Of a DNA stretch of 64,000 nt, positions 51,188 to 62,516 are shown one piece after another. Numbering within the stretch: position 1 is the stretch's first letter; each line of letters starts with the position of its first letter. The notes under the pieces are model-generated. The model searched no databases. It was given only the letters and a program-made list of their open reading frames with translations, and was not told where the DNA came from. This stretch comes from Streptomyces sp. YPW6 (GTDB taxonomy: Bacteria > Actinomycetota > Actinomycetes > Streptomycetales > Streptomycetaceae), in the NCBI RefSeq assembly GCF_018866325.1, contig NZ_CP076457.1:5677001-5741000 (forward strand). The letters are read 5' to 3'. The position numbers and the translations under genes were made by a program.

Positions 51188-51985
51188 ATGACGTCTTGCT
51201 CCTCAGTCTCCTCCCTCTCCTACGATCGCTGCTGCGACGAGATCCTGGCCCAGACCGACGCCCTGCGCGCGGCGCTGAACGGCGCCGATCTCGGTGCCAC
51301 CGTTCCCAGCTGCCCCGACTGGACCCTTCGCGAGCTCGCCGTGCACGTCGGCGGCGCGCACCGCTGGGTCGGCGAGATCGTCCGGACCCGGGCTGCCGAA
51401 GAGGTTCCGGAGGACAAGGTGCCCGGCTTCGAGGGGCCGGACAGTGAGGACCCGGCCGCGCTGGACGCCTGGCTCGCCGAAGGCGCGGCCGCCACCGTCG
51501 CCGCGCTGCGCGAGGCCGGGCCGGACGCGGAGGTCTGGACGTGGGTGAGGGAGCGGCGTACGGCCTTCTGGGCGCGCCGCATGACGCACGAGACGGCCGT
51601 GCACCGGGCGGACGCGGCGCTCGCCGCCCGTGCCCCGTACGAGGTCGACGCCGAGGTGGCCGCGGACACCATCGAGGAGTGGCTGGGCATCGTCGCCCTG
51701 GCCCAGGAGGAGGGCGACCCGGAGGCGGCGGAACTGCGGGGCGGCGGGCGCTCGTTGCATCTGCACGCCACCGACGTGTCCGGCGCGGAGTGGCTGATCG
51801 AGTTCGGCGAGGACCGCTTCACCTGGCGGCACGCGCACGAGAAGGCGACGGTCGCGCTGCGCGGCACGCTCACCGATCTGATGCTCGTCTTCAACCGCCG
51901 CCTGGAGCCCACCGATCCGCGCGTGGAGGTGCTGGGCGACGCGGCGCTGCTGGACTTCTGGCTGGACCGCTCCTCGTTCGGCTGA
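51188..51985 (+). CDS. Maleylpyruvate-isomerase/DinB-like family protein (TIGR03083 type)
   Basis: 265 aa. The N-terminal four-helix bundle has the expected VPSCPDWTLRELAVHVGGAHRWVGEIVR (metal-binding His in HVGGAHRW) and a later WARRMTHETAVHRADA. The C-terminal domain (LHLHATDV...ATVALRGTLTDLMLVFNRRL) is the MDMPI_C/SCP2-like fold. Such proteins are mycothiol-dependent maleylpyruvate isomerases or relatives; which substrate is used here is not evident. Confidence 0.86.
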   Translation: MTSCSSVSSLSYDRCCDEILAQTDALRAALNGADLGATVPSCPDWTLRELAVHVGGAHRWVGEIVRTRAAEEVPEDKVPGFEGPDSEDPAALDAWLAEGAAATVAALREAGPDAEVWTWVRERRTAFWARRMTHETAVHRADAALAARAPYEVDAEVAADTIEEWLGIVALAQEEGDPEAAELRGGGRSLHLHATDVSGAEWLIEFGEDRFTWRHAHEKATVALRGTLTDLMLVFNRRLEPTDPRVEVLGDAALLDFWLDRSSFG

Positions 51986-52069
51986 GGCGTTCCGCCCCCG
52001 GGCGCGGTCGTCGAACTGCGGTCCAGGGGGTGGGGGTTGGTGTCTGCGGTTTGGGGCGTGGAGGGTTTC

Positions 52070-52190
52070 CCGTCTCCCGTCTCCCGTCTGCCGTCTGCCG
52101 TCTGCCGGTGCGACGCCTGCCGGGCCGAGTTGCCGAGTTGCCGAGTTGCCGAGTTGCCGAGTTGCCGAGTTGCCGAGTTGCCGAGTTGCC
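52070..52190. repeat. Two adjacent microsatellites: 7-bp and 8-bp tandem arrays
   Basis: 52070-52108 repeats a 7-mer (GTCTCCC changing to GTCTGCC). 52124-52190 repeats GAGTTGCC exactly eight times with flanks. The arrays lie between the converging isomerase-like and oxidoreductase genes and are probably not coding. Their copy number should vary between strains. Confidence 0.9.
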
Positions 52191-52257
52191 CAGGCGCCGT
52201 CGGGCCTGTCGTCGAACTGTCGCCTGCCGCGCGACGACGGCAGTCTGACGCCAAGGC

Positions 52258-53268
52258 CTAGCTGTTGAGTTCCGCCAGGGTCCGCAGCGTGTGCGGATCC
52301 GGGGCGGTGACCAGCAGATCCGTCACCGGGCCCGCACGCCACAGCTCCAGCCGTTCCGCGATGCGGGCGCGCGGCCCGATCAGCGAGATCTCGTCGGCGA
52401 ACGCGTCCGGGACCGCCCGCACCGCCTCCTCCTTGCGGCCCTGGAGGAACAGCTCCTGGATCCGCCGGGCCTCCTCCTCGTACCCCATGCGGGCCATCAG
52501 ATCGGCGTGGAAGTTGCGCGCGGCGTGCCCCATCCCGCCGATGTAGAAGCCGAGCATCGCCTTCACCGGCCACAGCCCCTCGGCCACGTCGTCACAGACG
52601 TGCGCGCGAGCCATCGGCGCGACCATGAACCCGTCCCGGAGCCCGGCGAGCGAGGCGCGGTGGACGTCGGTGCGCAGCGGCGACCAGTACAGCGGCAGCC
52701 AGCCGTCCGCGATCTCCACCGTCTGCGCGATGTTCTTCGGGCCCTCCGCCCCCAGCAGGACCGGAAGCGCGGCGCGCAGCGGATGCGTGATCGGCTTCAG
52801 CGGCTTGCCGAGCCCGGTGGCGTCCGGTCCGTCGTACGGGTGGGAGTGGAAGCGGCCGGCCAGTTCCACCGGCCCCCGGCGCGCCAGCACCTGCCGGATG
52901 ACCTCGACGTACTCCCGGGTCGCGGTCAGCGGGCTCTTCGGGAACGGCCGCCCGTACCACCCCTCCACCACCTGCGGCCCCGACAGGCCGAGCCCCAGCA
53001 TCATCCGCCCGCCCGAGAGATGGTCCAGGGTCAGCGCGTGCATGGCCGTAGCCGTGGGGGTGCGGGCCGCCATCTGGACGATGCCGGTCCCCAGCCGGAT
53101 CCGCGAGGTGTGGGCGGCGATCCAGGTCAGTGGGGTGAAGGCGTCCGAGCCCCATGCCTCCGCCGTCCACACGGAGTCGTAGCCGAGCCGCTCGGCCTCC
53201 TGGACCAGGGCGAGCTGACCGGTGTCCGGGCCGCGGCCCCAGTACCCGAGCGCGAGTCCGAGCCGCAT
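52258..53268 (-). CDS. LLM-class F420-dependent oxidoreductase
   Basis: 336 aa from ATG with GGAGGGAG 5 nt upstream. Luciferase-like TIM-barrel features: LALGYWGRGPDTGQLALVQEAERLGYDSVWTAEAWGSDAFTPLTW, RIRLGTGIVQMAARTPTATAMHALTLDHLSGGRMMLGLGLSGPQVVEGWYG, and LLGAEGPKNI. The GT-P-T-A-x-A pattern is typical of F420-dependent members. The substrate is unknown. A palindrome 21-35 bp upstream of the start is shared with the SCP-x and MaoC promoters, hinting at a link to lipid or sterol metabolism. Confidence 0.88.
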   Translation of the reverse strand: MRLGLALGYWGRGPDTGQLALVQEAERLGYDSVWTAEAWGSDAFTPLTWIAAHTSRIRLGTGIVQMAARTPTATAMHALTLDHLSGGRMMLGLGLSGPQVVEGWYGRPFPKSPLTATREYVEVIRQVLARRGPVELAGRFHSHPYDGPDATGLGKPLKPITHPLRAALPVLLGAEGPKNIAQTVEIADGWLPLYWSPLRTDVHRASLAGLRDGFMVAPMARAHVCDDVAEGLWPVKAMLGFYIGGMGHAARNFHADLMARMGYEEEARRIQELFLQGRKEEAVRAVPDAFADEISLIGPRARIAERLELWRAGPVTDLLVTAPDPHTLRTLAELNS

Positions 53269-53288
53269 GGCACTCCCTCCGACCGTGA

Positions 53289-53303
53289 CTGACGTATCGT
53301 CAG
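53289..53303. promoter_or_regulatory. Palindrome CTGACG-TAT-CGTCAG upstream of the LLM oxidoreductase
   Basis: Perfect 6-bp arms around a 3-bp spacer, 21 bp upstream of the ATG at 53268. Almost the same element occurs at 58000-58014 and 61207-61221. Confidence 0.65.
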
Positions 53304-53382
53304 ATACGTGGGTGCGGACTGGACTGTACGACAACAGCCCCCCGCCCGGAAGGGCGAGGGGCCGCGGTGCGCGCGCGGGGGA

Positions 53383-54237
53383 TCAGCCGCGCTGGATGCC
53401 CGTGGTGTCCTGCAGGACGCCACGACGGCCGTCCTGCGTCTGGGCGATGAGGTTCTGGCCGCGCTGCTCCACCGCCAGGTACCAGGTGCCCGGCGCCAGC
53501 TCGGCGATCGGGTTCGGCGAACCGTCCTCGCCGTAGAGCGGGCGCGCCACCGGGACGGCGAACCAGAACGGGGCGAAGTCGCCCGCCTGTGCCGCGCCGC
53601 CCTGCGCGGGCTGCTGGGCCTGGGCCTGCTGCGCCTGCGCCGGGTCGCCGTGGGAGGGCTGCCCCTGCTGGGGGCCGCCCGGGTAGCCGTACCCCTGGCC
53701 CGGCTGGGCGCCGTACGGCGCCTGCTGCTGGCCCGGGTAGCCGTAGCCCTGGCCGGGCTGCGCCCCGTACGGCTGATGGCCGCCCTGCGCTCCCTGCGCC
53801 GGGCCGGACGGGCTGAGGAGCGGGGCCTTGAGCGCGGGGACCAGCGGGCCGGCGACGGCTGCGGCGGCCAGCACGATGGCGGCCAGCAGGCCGAGGATCA
53901 GGCCTGCTCCGGCGTTGTTGACGTCGAGAATCGTCCAGAACGCGGTCCACAGGGCGAAGATGGTGAGCGCCACACCGAACTGACCGAGGTCCAGGCCGAC
54001 GACCTTGCGGCCCGGCATCGCGCGGCTGACGATCAGGAGCGCCGCGCCGATCACACCGGCGAGGAAGACGCTCATCAACAGCCCGAGCGAATCCCAGGCG
54101 TTGGGGCTGTCGAACCGGGAGCAGTCGACGCCCTGCGGGCACTCGTAGCTGGAGAAGTCGAGGAAAGAGGCGATGAACAGCACGACCGCTGCTCCGATCA
54201 CCACGCCGTCGCCTCGTGTGAGGGATCGGATATTCAC
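53383..54237 (-). CDS. Four-helix membrane protein with Pro/Gly/Gln repeat linker (DUF5336-like)
   Basis: 284 aa. Four hydrophobic helices lie in residues 10-140 (VVIGAAVVLFIASFLDF, LGLLMSVFLAGVIGAALLIV, FGVALTIFALWTAFWTIL, ILGLLAAIVLAAAAVAGPLV). A linker with two near-identical copies of YGAQPGQGYGYPG follows, then a C-terminal soluble part (PFWFAVPVARPLYGEDG...AELAPGTWYLAVEQRG). The first 140 residues match the DUF5336 type by pattern only. It may be involved in envelope processes; no function is known. Confidence 0.78.
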   Translation of the reverse strand: MNIRSLTRGDGVVIGAAVVLFIASFLDFSSYECPQGVDCSRFDSPNAWDSLGLLMSVFLAGVIGAALLIVSRAMPGRKVVGLDLGQFGVALTIFALWTAFWTILDVNNAGAGLILGLLAAIVLAAAAVAGPLVPALKAPLLSPSGPAQGAQGGHQPYGAQPGQGYGYPGQQQAPYGAQPGQGYGYPGGPQQGQPSHGDPAQAQQAQAQQPAQGGAAQAGDFAPFWFAVPVARPLYGEDGSPNPIAELAPGTWYLAVEQRGQNLIAQTQDGRRGVLQDTTGIQRG

Positions 54238-54404
54238 GTGAAGGTCCTTAGTCGGTCGTTTCGTCGGGGCGGTCGTCGCTGCCGCCGGTGCGGCTCGAAG
54301 CTCGGGAGCGGCTCCCCATCGTACGGATGAATCTATCGTCTGCCCGGGCGGGTTGCCCCGCAGCCCGGGTCATGAACGGTTGTCCCCCCAATATCACCGC
54401 AGAA

Positions 54405-55289
54405 CTACCCCTTCAGGTAGCTCGTAATGCCGTCGGCCAGTCCCTGGGCCGCCTTCTGCCGCCACGCCGCGGCGGTGAGCAGTGCGGCGTCCTCCGGATC
54501 ACGCATATTGCCGCATTCGACGAACACTTTGGGCACGGTCGACAGATTCAGTCCGCCGAGATCATCCCGTGTGTCCAGGCCGGTATTTCCGCCGATGTAA
54601 TTGGAAGGTGCGCTTCCGGTCGAGCGGGCGAAGTGTCCCGCGATCCTCGCGCCGAGATCGGCCGAACTCTTCACGATCTTCGAGGTGTCGGCCCCGCCGC
54701 CTTTGACCTCGGCGGGCAGGATCACGTGGAAGCCCCGGTTGCCCACCGCGGAGCCGTCGGCGTGGACCGACACCACCGCGTCCGCCTTCGCCTCGTTCCC
54801 GATCCGGGCCCGCTCGTCGATGCACGGCCCGAACGGCCGGTCCGCGTCGTGCGTCAGCCGCACCCGGGCGCCCTCGGCCTCCAGCAGGGTGCGCAGCCGG
54901 TGGGAGACGTCCAGGGTGAACCGGGCCTCCGGGTAACCGTCGTTCGTGGCCGTCCCGGTGGTGTCGCACTCCTTGCGGCCGGTGCCGATGTCGACCTGCT
55001 CGTTGATCTCCCGGGTGTGATCGCGGTTGCCCGGATGGTGACCGGGGTCGATCACCACCGTCCGGCCGGTCAGCGGTCCTTCCGGCAGCGGCTTCGCTGA
55101 CGGGGAGGCGGAGGTCTTCGCAGGTGCGGGGGAGGCGGCGTCCGCGCCGGCCCGGGGCGAGGCCGCACCGGACGCGCCGGTTTCCGCGCCGCCGCATCCG
55201 GCGGCGGTCAGGCATACGGCGGCCAGTGCGGCGGCCACGGACAGCGGCCGGGCGCGGCGGGTGGGGGGAGGGCTGTCGTCGTACGGCAC
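54405..55289 (-). CDS. Lipoprotein N-acetylmuramoyl-L-alanine amidase (Amidase_3)
   Basis: 294 aa from GTG; no clear ribosome-binding site, so the start is approximate. The lipobox CLTAAGC is near residue 31, followed by an Ala/Ser/Pro linker. The Amidase_3 domain begins VVIDPGHHPGN (zinc His) and contains HRLRTLLEAEGARVRLTH, DAVVSVHADG (second zinc His) and VFVECGNMRDPEDAAL with the catalytic Glu. It should cleave the bond between N-acetylmuramic acid and the stem peptide on the outer face of the membrane. Confidence 0.88.
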   Translation of the reverse strand: MPYDDSPPPTRRARPLSVAAALAAVCLTAAGCGGAETGASGAASPRAGADAASPAPAKTSASPSAKPLPEGPLTGRTVVIDPGHHPGNRDHTREINEQVDIGTGRKECDTTGTATNDGYPEARFTLDVSHRLRTLLEAEGARVRLTHDADRPFGPCIDERARIGNEAKADAVVSVHADGSAVGNRGFHVILPAEVKGGGADTSKIVKSSADLGARIAGHFARSTGSAPSNYIGGNTGLDTRDDLGGLNLSTVPKVFVECGNMRDPEDAALLTAAAWRQKAAQGLADGITSYLKG

Positions 55290-55469
55290 GCGGCGATGGT
55301 ACCGACCGGCCCTCCGGGGCGACCGGCACCCGCCCGCATCCGGACGGGCCGGATACCGGTGCCGCCTCGCCCCCCGCCCGGGTTCCGACTCCGCCTCACC
55401 CCCCCCCGCTGCCCCGGCTCCGGACCCGCCTCGCCCCCTGCCCTGGCTCCGGTGCCTGCCCTGGTTCAG

Positions 55470-55560
55470 GCCCCGGTCCCGGCCTCGGCCCCGGTCCCGG
55501 CCTCGGCCCCGGTCCCGGCCTCGGGCCCGGTCCCGGCCTCGGCTCCGGTCCCGTGGGGAC
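55470..55560. repeat. 18-bp GC tandem repeat
   Basis: GGCCCCGGTCCCGGCCTC is repeated about four to five times with few changes. It lies in the gap between the amidase start and the 3' end of the methyltransferase gene. No gene is supported in 55290-55585. Confidence 0.85.
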
Positions 55561-55585
55561 GTGGCCCGGAGGCGGTACGTACGGC

Positions 55586-57878
<2,293 letters not shown>

Positions 57879-57999
57879 GTGCGGGGCCTCCCGGGCAGCC
57901 GTCGGTCACCCGGGCTCCCCCCAAGTGCGTGCAGGGTGAACGCTTCTGGTGGCGCTTTCATTCCGGTCCGGTTCACTTCGGTTCGCACCCGGCAGCTTC

Positions 58000-58030
58000 C
58001 TGACCTTCCGTCAGATAGAAACGTGTTCTA
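58000..58030. promoter_or_regulatory. Composite operator: CTGAC-type palindrome abutting a KstR-like box
   Basis: CTGACCTTCCGTCAG (58000-58014) is followed after one base by a TAGAAACGTGTTCTA element (58016-58030) whose 14-mer 58017-58030 matches seven of eight fixed KstR positions. The site is about 120-150 bp from the MFS start and about 200 bp from the SCP-x start. Confidence 0.68.
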
Positions 58031-58233
58031 CTCTTGCGCCGTTCCCGTGGCTGCGACCGGCGGAGACGCGCAGGGGCAGGAGCAGGTGAGCGCGCCCTCC
58101 ACGGATTCCTGATGCCCCGCTGCCTGACCATCGCGGGCGGCACCACCCCAGATCCGGCTCAATGCCGTCGCCGAGCGCGTCCTCGGCCTGCCCCGGGACT
58201 GAACCCCCCTTCCACCACGAGGAGTCGGAAGCG

Positions 58234-59436
58234 ATGAAGGCGTACATCATCGGTGTCGGCATGACGAAGTTCGAGAAGCCCGAGACCCGCGACTGGCAGT
58301 ACTGGGACATGGTCCGCGAGGCCGGCGCCGCCGCCCTGGCGGATGCCGGGATCCGCTACGACCAGGTCGAGCAGGTCCCCGTCGGCTACTGCTTCCAGCC
58401 CTCCACCGCCGGTCAACGTGCCGTCTACGAGCTGGGGTTGACGGGCATACCCGTCTACAACGTCAACAACAACTGCGCCACGGGGTCCTCCGCCCTGATG
58501 CTGGCCCGGCAGTTCGTCGAGGGCGGCGGCAGCGACTGCGTCCTCGCCGTCGGCTTCGAGAAGATGGCCCGCGGCTCCCTGGGCGGCGGGGCGGGCGGCG
58601 GGTCCGGCGCCGCGGACTTCGCGACCTCGCCCGTCGCGCGGCACTACGGCGTCATGGCGGCCCGCCACGGCTTCGAGGCGTCCCCGCCCACCGCCCAGAT
58701 CTTCGGCAACGCGGCCCGTGAGCACATGGAGCGGTACGGGACGACGCCCGCCCAGCTCGCCGCGGTCGGGGCCAAGAACCACCGGCACTCGGTGCACAAC
58801 CCGTACGCCCAGTTCCAGGACCCGTACACGGTCGAGGAGGTTCTCGCCGCCCGTACCGTCCACCGCCCCCTCACCAAGCTCCAGTGCTCGCCCACCTCCG
58901 ACGGCGCGGCGGCGGCCGTCGTGGTCTCCGAACGGTTCGTCGAGCGGAACGCCCTGGGGGAGCGGGCGGTGGAGATCGCCGCCCAGGCCATGGCCACCGA
59001 CACCGAGGCGTCGTTCGCCTCCGGCAGCTGTATCGACGTGGTCGGCGCCCCGATGGCGCGGGCCGCCGCCGAGCGGGTGTACGCCGTGTCGGGCCTGGGC
59101 CCCGACGACCTCGACGTCATCGAGCTGCACGACTGCTTCTCCGTCAACGAACTCCTCACCTACGAGGCGCTGGGTCTGTGCGGCGAGGGGGAGTCCGGCA
59201 AGCTCGTCGAGTCCGGGGCCACCACCTACGGAGGCCGGTGGGTGGTGAACCCGTCCGGCGGGCTGATCTCCAAGGGGCATCCACTGGGCGCGACCGGCAT
59301 CGCCCAGGCCGCCGAACTGACCTGGCAGCTGCGTGGGGAGGCCGGAGCCCGCCAGGTCCCCGGCGCCCGGACCGCCCTCGCCCACAACATCGGCCTCGGC
59401 GGAGCGGCGGTGGTCACGCTGCTGCGGCACGGCTGA
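58234..59436 (+). CDS. SCP-x-type thiolase / lipid-transfer protein (Ltp-like)
   Basis: 400 aa from ATG with GAGGAG upstream. SCP2-thiolase signatures: [13 protein letters not shown], catalytic Cys81 in [35 protein letters not shown], and [14 protein letters not shown] (catalytic His). The size matches the Ltp proteins of mycobacteria that act on sterol-CoA side chains, some as retro-aldolases with a DUF35 partner; no DUF35 gene is adjacent here. Promoter elements link it to the KstR group. The exact reaction, thiolytic or aldolytic, is open. Confidence 0.87.
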   Translation: MKAYIIGVGMTKFEKPETRDWQYWDMVREAGAAALADAGIRYDQVEQVPVGYCFQPSTAGQRAVYELGLTGIPVYNVNNNCATGSSALMLARQFVEGGGSDCVLAVGFEKMARGSLGGGAGGGSGAADFATSPVARHYGVMAARHGFEASPPTAQIFGNAAREHMERYGTTPAQLAAVGAKNHRHSVHNPYAQFQDPYTVEEVLAARTVHRPLTKLQCSPTSDGAAAAVVVSERFVERNALGERAVEIAAQAMATDTEASFASGSCIDVVGAPMARAAAERVYAVSGLGPDDLDVIELHDCFSVNELLTYEALGLCGEGESGKLVESGATTYGGRWVVNPSGGLISKGHPLGATGIAQAAELTWQLRGEAGARQVPGARTALAHNIGLGGAAVVTLLRHG

Positions 59437-59747
59437 CGGTCGGCTGAGGGGCGGACGCCGGGGGCGGCTGCGTCGCCGGGGTGCGGGGCTTCGGTCCGGG
59501 TGCGGTCGGCAGGGTGCGGGCCCCGGGTCCGGGCGAGTCCGGGTGGGCGCGGATCCCGGGGCCGGGGGTGGGTGCGGGCTCCAGGGCCGGGTGGGCGCAG
59601 GATGTCGTTCCCGGCTGATCGGGCCGGTGCAGGGCCTCGGTCCGGCGACCGGGGCGGGGCGGGACCTCCGTCCCGGTCGTCTGGGACCCGGGACCTGGAT
59701 CCGATACCCGATGTACGGGCCACGCGACGCCTGCGACCATATCCGTC
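59437..59747. other. 310 bp without a gene, G-rich degenerate repeats
   Basis: The stretch is dominated by imperfect repeats of the kind GGGTGCGGGCTCCGGG and GGTCCGGGCG on the plus strand. I see no supported gene, RNA or strong terminator; it is the 5' region of the MFS gene. Confidence 0.55.
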
Positions 59748-61184
59748 ATGCCCGACGTCTCCGCGCCCGTCTCCGCCCCACCCGCCACCACCCGCATACG
59801 CCCCAGCACCTGGGCCGTCGTACTCGCCGCCTGTACCGGTCAGTTCCTCGTCGTCCTCGACGTCTCCGTCGTCAATGTGGCGCTGCCCTCCCTACGGGCC
59901 GACCTGGGGCTGAGCGCGGCGGGACTCCAGTGGGTCGTCAACGCCTACTCGATCGCGTTCGCCGGGTTCATGCTCCTGGGCGGGCGGGCCGCCGACATCT
60001 ACGGGCGCAAGCGGATGTTCCTCGTCGGGCTCGGCCTCTTCACCGCCGCCTCCCTCGCGGGCGGTCTCGCCCAGGAGGGCTGGCAGCTCCTCGCCGCCCG
60101 CGCCGCGCAGGGCCTCGGGGCCGCCGTCCTCGCGCCCGCCACCCTCACCATCCTCACCGCGGCCGTGCCCGAGGGGCCCGCCCGGACCAGGGCGATCGGC
60201 ACGTGGATGGCGGTCGGGGCGGGCGGCGGCGCGGCCGGCGGGCTCATCGGCGGGGCCCTCACCGACGCCCTCTCCTGGCGCTGGGTCCTCCTGATCAACG
60301 TGCCCGTCGGCGCGCTCGTCCTGATCGCCGCAGCCCTGCGCATCACCGAGGGCCGCGCGGGCGACCGCCGGCGCATCGACCTGCTCGGCGCGGTCCTGGT
60401 CACCGCGGGCCTCGCCGCCGTCGCGTACGGCATCGTCCAGACCGAGGCCGAGGGCTGGACGGCCGCCGCCACGCTCGTCCCGCTGCTCTCCGGGCTCGCC
60501 GTGCTGGCCGCGTTCGTGCTGGTCGAGGCGCGGACCGCCGTCCCGCTGGTGCCGCTGCGCGTCTTCTCCGTACGGGCCGTCTCCTCGGCCAATGTGTCGA
60601 TGCTGCTCATGGGATCGGCGACCTTTGCCATGTGGTACTTCATGACGGTGTACGCCCAGAACGTCCTGGGCTACACGCCGTTGGAGGCCGGTCTCGCTCT
60701 GGTGCCGACCTCGGCCGCCGTCGTCATCGGCTCCAAGGCGGCCCCCCGCCTCATGGTCCGCACCGGGGCGAAGACGCTCGCCGTCGCCGGGGTCCTGGTC
60801 ACCGCCGCGGGCTTCGGCTGGCAGTCCACGATGGGTGTGGACGGCTCCTACCTCACCGCGATCTGCCTGCCCGGTGTCCTCATGATGGCCGGCGCCGGCC
60901 TCGCCTCCACCCCGCTCGCCACCCTCGCCACCTCCGGCGCGGAACCGGGCGACGCCGGACTCGTCTCGGGCCTGGTCAACACCTCCCGCACCATGGGCGG
61001 TGCGCTGGGCCTCGCGGTGCTGTCCACCGTCGCCGCCGCGCGCACGGCGGGTTCCGACGGACTGGCCGAGATCACCGCCGGGTACGCCATGGCGTTCCGC
61101 ACGGCGAGCGGCGTGCTGCTGACCGGGGTGATCGTGATGCTGCTCTGGCTGCCGAACCGCCGCACGCCCCGCCGCGCGCCGTGA
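59748..61184 (+). CDS. DHA2-type MFS transporter
   Basis: 478 aa. Motifs: FLVVLDVSVVNVALPSLRADLGLS, FMLLGGRAADIYGRKRMFL (motif A), LTDALSWRWVLLINVPVGALVL (motif C region) and LVNTSRTMGGALGLAVLSTV. Fourteen helices are expected. Similar proteins export antibiotics and dyes in Streptomyces. It sits between the SCP-x gene and the MaoC operon. It may export a toxic intermediate or be unrelated; the sequence does not decide this. Confidence 0.88.
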   Translation: MPDVSAPVSAPPATTRIRPSTWAVVLAACTGQFLVVLDVSVVNVALPSLRADLGLSAAGLQWVVNAYSIAFAGFMLLGGRAADIYGRKRMFLVGLGLFTAASLAGGLAQEGWQLLAARAAQGLGAAVLAPATLTILTAAVPEGPARTRAIGTWMAVGAGGGAAGGLIGGALTDALSWRWVLLINVPVGALVLIAAALRITEGRAGDRRRIDLLGAVLVTAGLAAVAYGIVQTEAEGWTAAATLVPLLSGLAVLAAFVLVEARTAVPLVPLRVFSVRAVSSANVSMLLMGSATFAMWYFMTVYAQNVLGYTPLEAGLALVPTSAAVVIGSKAAPRLMVRTGAKTLAVAGVLVTAAGFGWQSTMGVDGSYLTAICLPGVLMMAGAGLASTPLATLATSGAEPGDAGLVSGLVNTSRTMGGALGLAVLSTVAAARTAGSDGLAEITAGYAMAFRTASGVLLTGVIVMLLWLPNRRTPRRAP

Positions 61185-61206
61185 AGGCTCTTCCCGTCAC
61201 CACGAT

Positions 61207-61221
61207 CTGACGGTCCGTCAG
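61207..61221. promoter_or_regulatory. Palindrome CTGACG-GTC-CGTCAG
   Basis: Perfect 6-bp arms around GTC, 22 bp after the MFS stop and 52 bp before the KstR box of the MaoC operon. The same element occurs upstream of the LLM oxidoreductase and, with one arm change, of SCP-x. Confidence 0.65.
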
Positions 61222-61272
61222 TGCTCTTCCCAACTTCTCTGGCCTGCGTTATACATGGGCCATCGGCATCGG

Positions 61273-61288
61273 CTAGAACGCGTTCTAG
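61273..61288. promoter_or_regulatory. Perfect 16-bp KstR-like palindrome upstream of the MaoC operon
   Basis: CTAGAACGCGTTCTAG is fully self-complementary, and its central 14-mer meets all eight fixed positions of TnnAACnnGTTnnA. It lies about 300 bp upstream of the MaoC ATG. This is the strongest box in the window. Confidence 0.82.
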
Positions 61289-61336
61289 GAGAGGTGTGTC
61301 CCTTCTCGACGGGGCGCGCCCTGCCGGTCACCGTAC

Positions 61337-61378
61337 GACCTCGGTGCGGCCGACGGTGCGGACGGCCGCGCCGAGGTC
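61337..61378 (+). other. Hairpin in the long leader of the MaoC operon
   Basis: GACCTCGG (61337-61344) pairs with CCGAGGTC (61371-61378), with an inner GGCCG/CGGCC pairing. It lies between the KstR box and the MaoC ATG and is followed by a short T/C stretch. From about 61437 to 61570 the leader consists of imperfect 18-25-bp repeats (AGGACCGACCC, AGGAACGACCC). Attenuation or mRNA stabilisation is possible; the function is unproven. Confidence 0.5.
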
Positions 61379-61588
61379 TTCCCGCCGTGAAGGGCCACCA
61401 CCCTGGACACCCCGGCGCCCCCGGGGGGCACCCGGAAAAGCTCAGGAACGACCCGTAAAACAGGAACGACCCGAAAACCAGGACCGACCCGGAACACTCA
61501 GGACCGACCCAGGACCGCCAAGAGCCGCCCAGGACCACTTCAGGACCGACCCGGAACCACCCCAGGACCATCAAGGAGCTGCTCCGTC

Positions 61589-62443
61589 ATGCCCATTGAT
61601 GCCGCGGCGGCCCTCGCCGCCGAACCCCGCCGGGCCGAGATCGGCTGGGACCACAAGGACGTCCAGCTCTACCACCTCGGCCTCGGCGCGGGCATTCCCG
61701 CCACCGACCCCGGCGAACTGCGCTACACCCTGGAGTCCCGGCTCCAGGTGCTGCCCGGCTTCGCCACCGTCGCGGGCGCGGGCACCGCGGCCCTCGGGGG
61801 AATGGGAGCGCCCGGCATCGACGTGGACCTCACCGCGGTCCTGCACGGCGGCCAGACCGTGCGCGTCCACCGACCGATCCCGGTGACCGGCCGGGCCGTG
61901 CAGACCTCGAAGGTCGCGGCGGTGTACGACAAGGGCAAGGCCGCCGTCATCGTGCTGCGGACCGAGGCGGGCGACGACGACGGCCCGCTGTGGACCAACG
62001 ACGCCGAGATCTTCGTCCGCGGGGAGGGCGGATTCGGCGGGGAGCGCGGGCCGTCCGACCGGCTCACCGTGCCCGAGCGGGCCCCCGACCGCACGGTCGA
62101 ACGGCACATCCGCGAGGACCAGGCTCTGCTCTACCGGCTCTCCGGCGACTGGAACCCGCTCCACGCCGATCCCGCCTTCGCCGAGCTCGCCGGGTTCGAG
62201 CGGCCGATCCTGCACGGGCTCTGCACGTACGGCATGACCCTCAAGGCCGTCACCGACACCCTGTTGGAGGGCGACGTCTCCCGGATCGCCGCCTACCGCA
62301 CCCGCTTCGCCGGAGTGGTCTTCCCCGGCGAGACCCTCCGTATCCGGATGTGGACCGGGGACGGCCGCGTCCTGGTCGCGGTCACCGCCGCCGAGCGCGA
62401 CGACGCGCCGGTCCTCACCGACACGCTCGTCGAACACTCCTGA
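61589..62443 (+). CDS. MaoC-family enoyl-CoA hydratase (Hsd4B-like)
   Basis: 284 aa from ATG with AAGGAG upstream. Double hot-dog layout: the N-terminal half (WDHKDVQLYHLGLGAGIPATD) is a degenerate domain. The C-terminal half carries the hydratase-2 motif DQALLYRLSGDWNPLHADPAFA, with catalytic Asp and His in G-D-x-N-P-L-H, and GFERPILHGLCTYG. The order and length fit the sterol Hsd4B hydratases of mycobacteria and rhodococci. It should hydrate a trans-2-enoyl-CoA side chain to the (R)-3-hydroxy acid, which an SDR of the Hsd4A type would then oxidise. Confidence 0.88.
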   Translation: MPIDAAAALAAEPRRAEIGWDHKDVQLYHLGLGAGIPATDPGELRYTLESRLQVLPGFATVAGAGTAALGGMGAPGIDVDLTAVLHGGQTVRVHRPIPVTGRAVQTSKVAAVYDKGKAAVIVLRTEAGDDDGPLWTNDAEIFVRGEGGFGGERGPSDRLTVPERAPDRTVERHIREDQALLYRLSGDWNPLHADPAFAELAGFERPILHGLCTYGMTLKAVTDTLLEGDVSRIAAYRTRFAGVVFPGETLRIRMWTGDGRVLVAVTAAERDDAPVLTDTLVEHS

Positions 62444-62516
62444 GCACCGCTCCGAACCCACCCCCGAGGCGCACCAGAACCCTGCTGTAGATCACGATGT
62501 GAGGGGAGCCGCAGCC

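Noticed and set aside
52124-52190. Short repeats considered as a CRISPR array
   Set aside because: Units are 8 bp, directly adjacent, without spacers, and no cas gene is present.
61337-61378. Considered as the terminator of the MFS gene
   Set aside because: It lies 150 bp after the MFS stop and downstream of the KstR palindrome, so it more likely belongs to the MaoC leader; not excluded.
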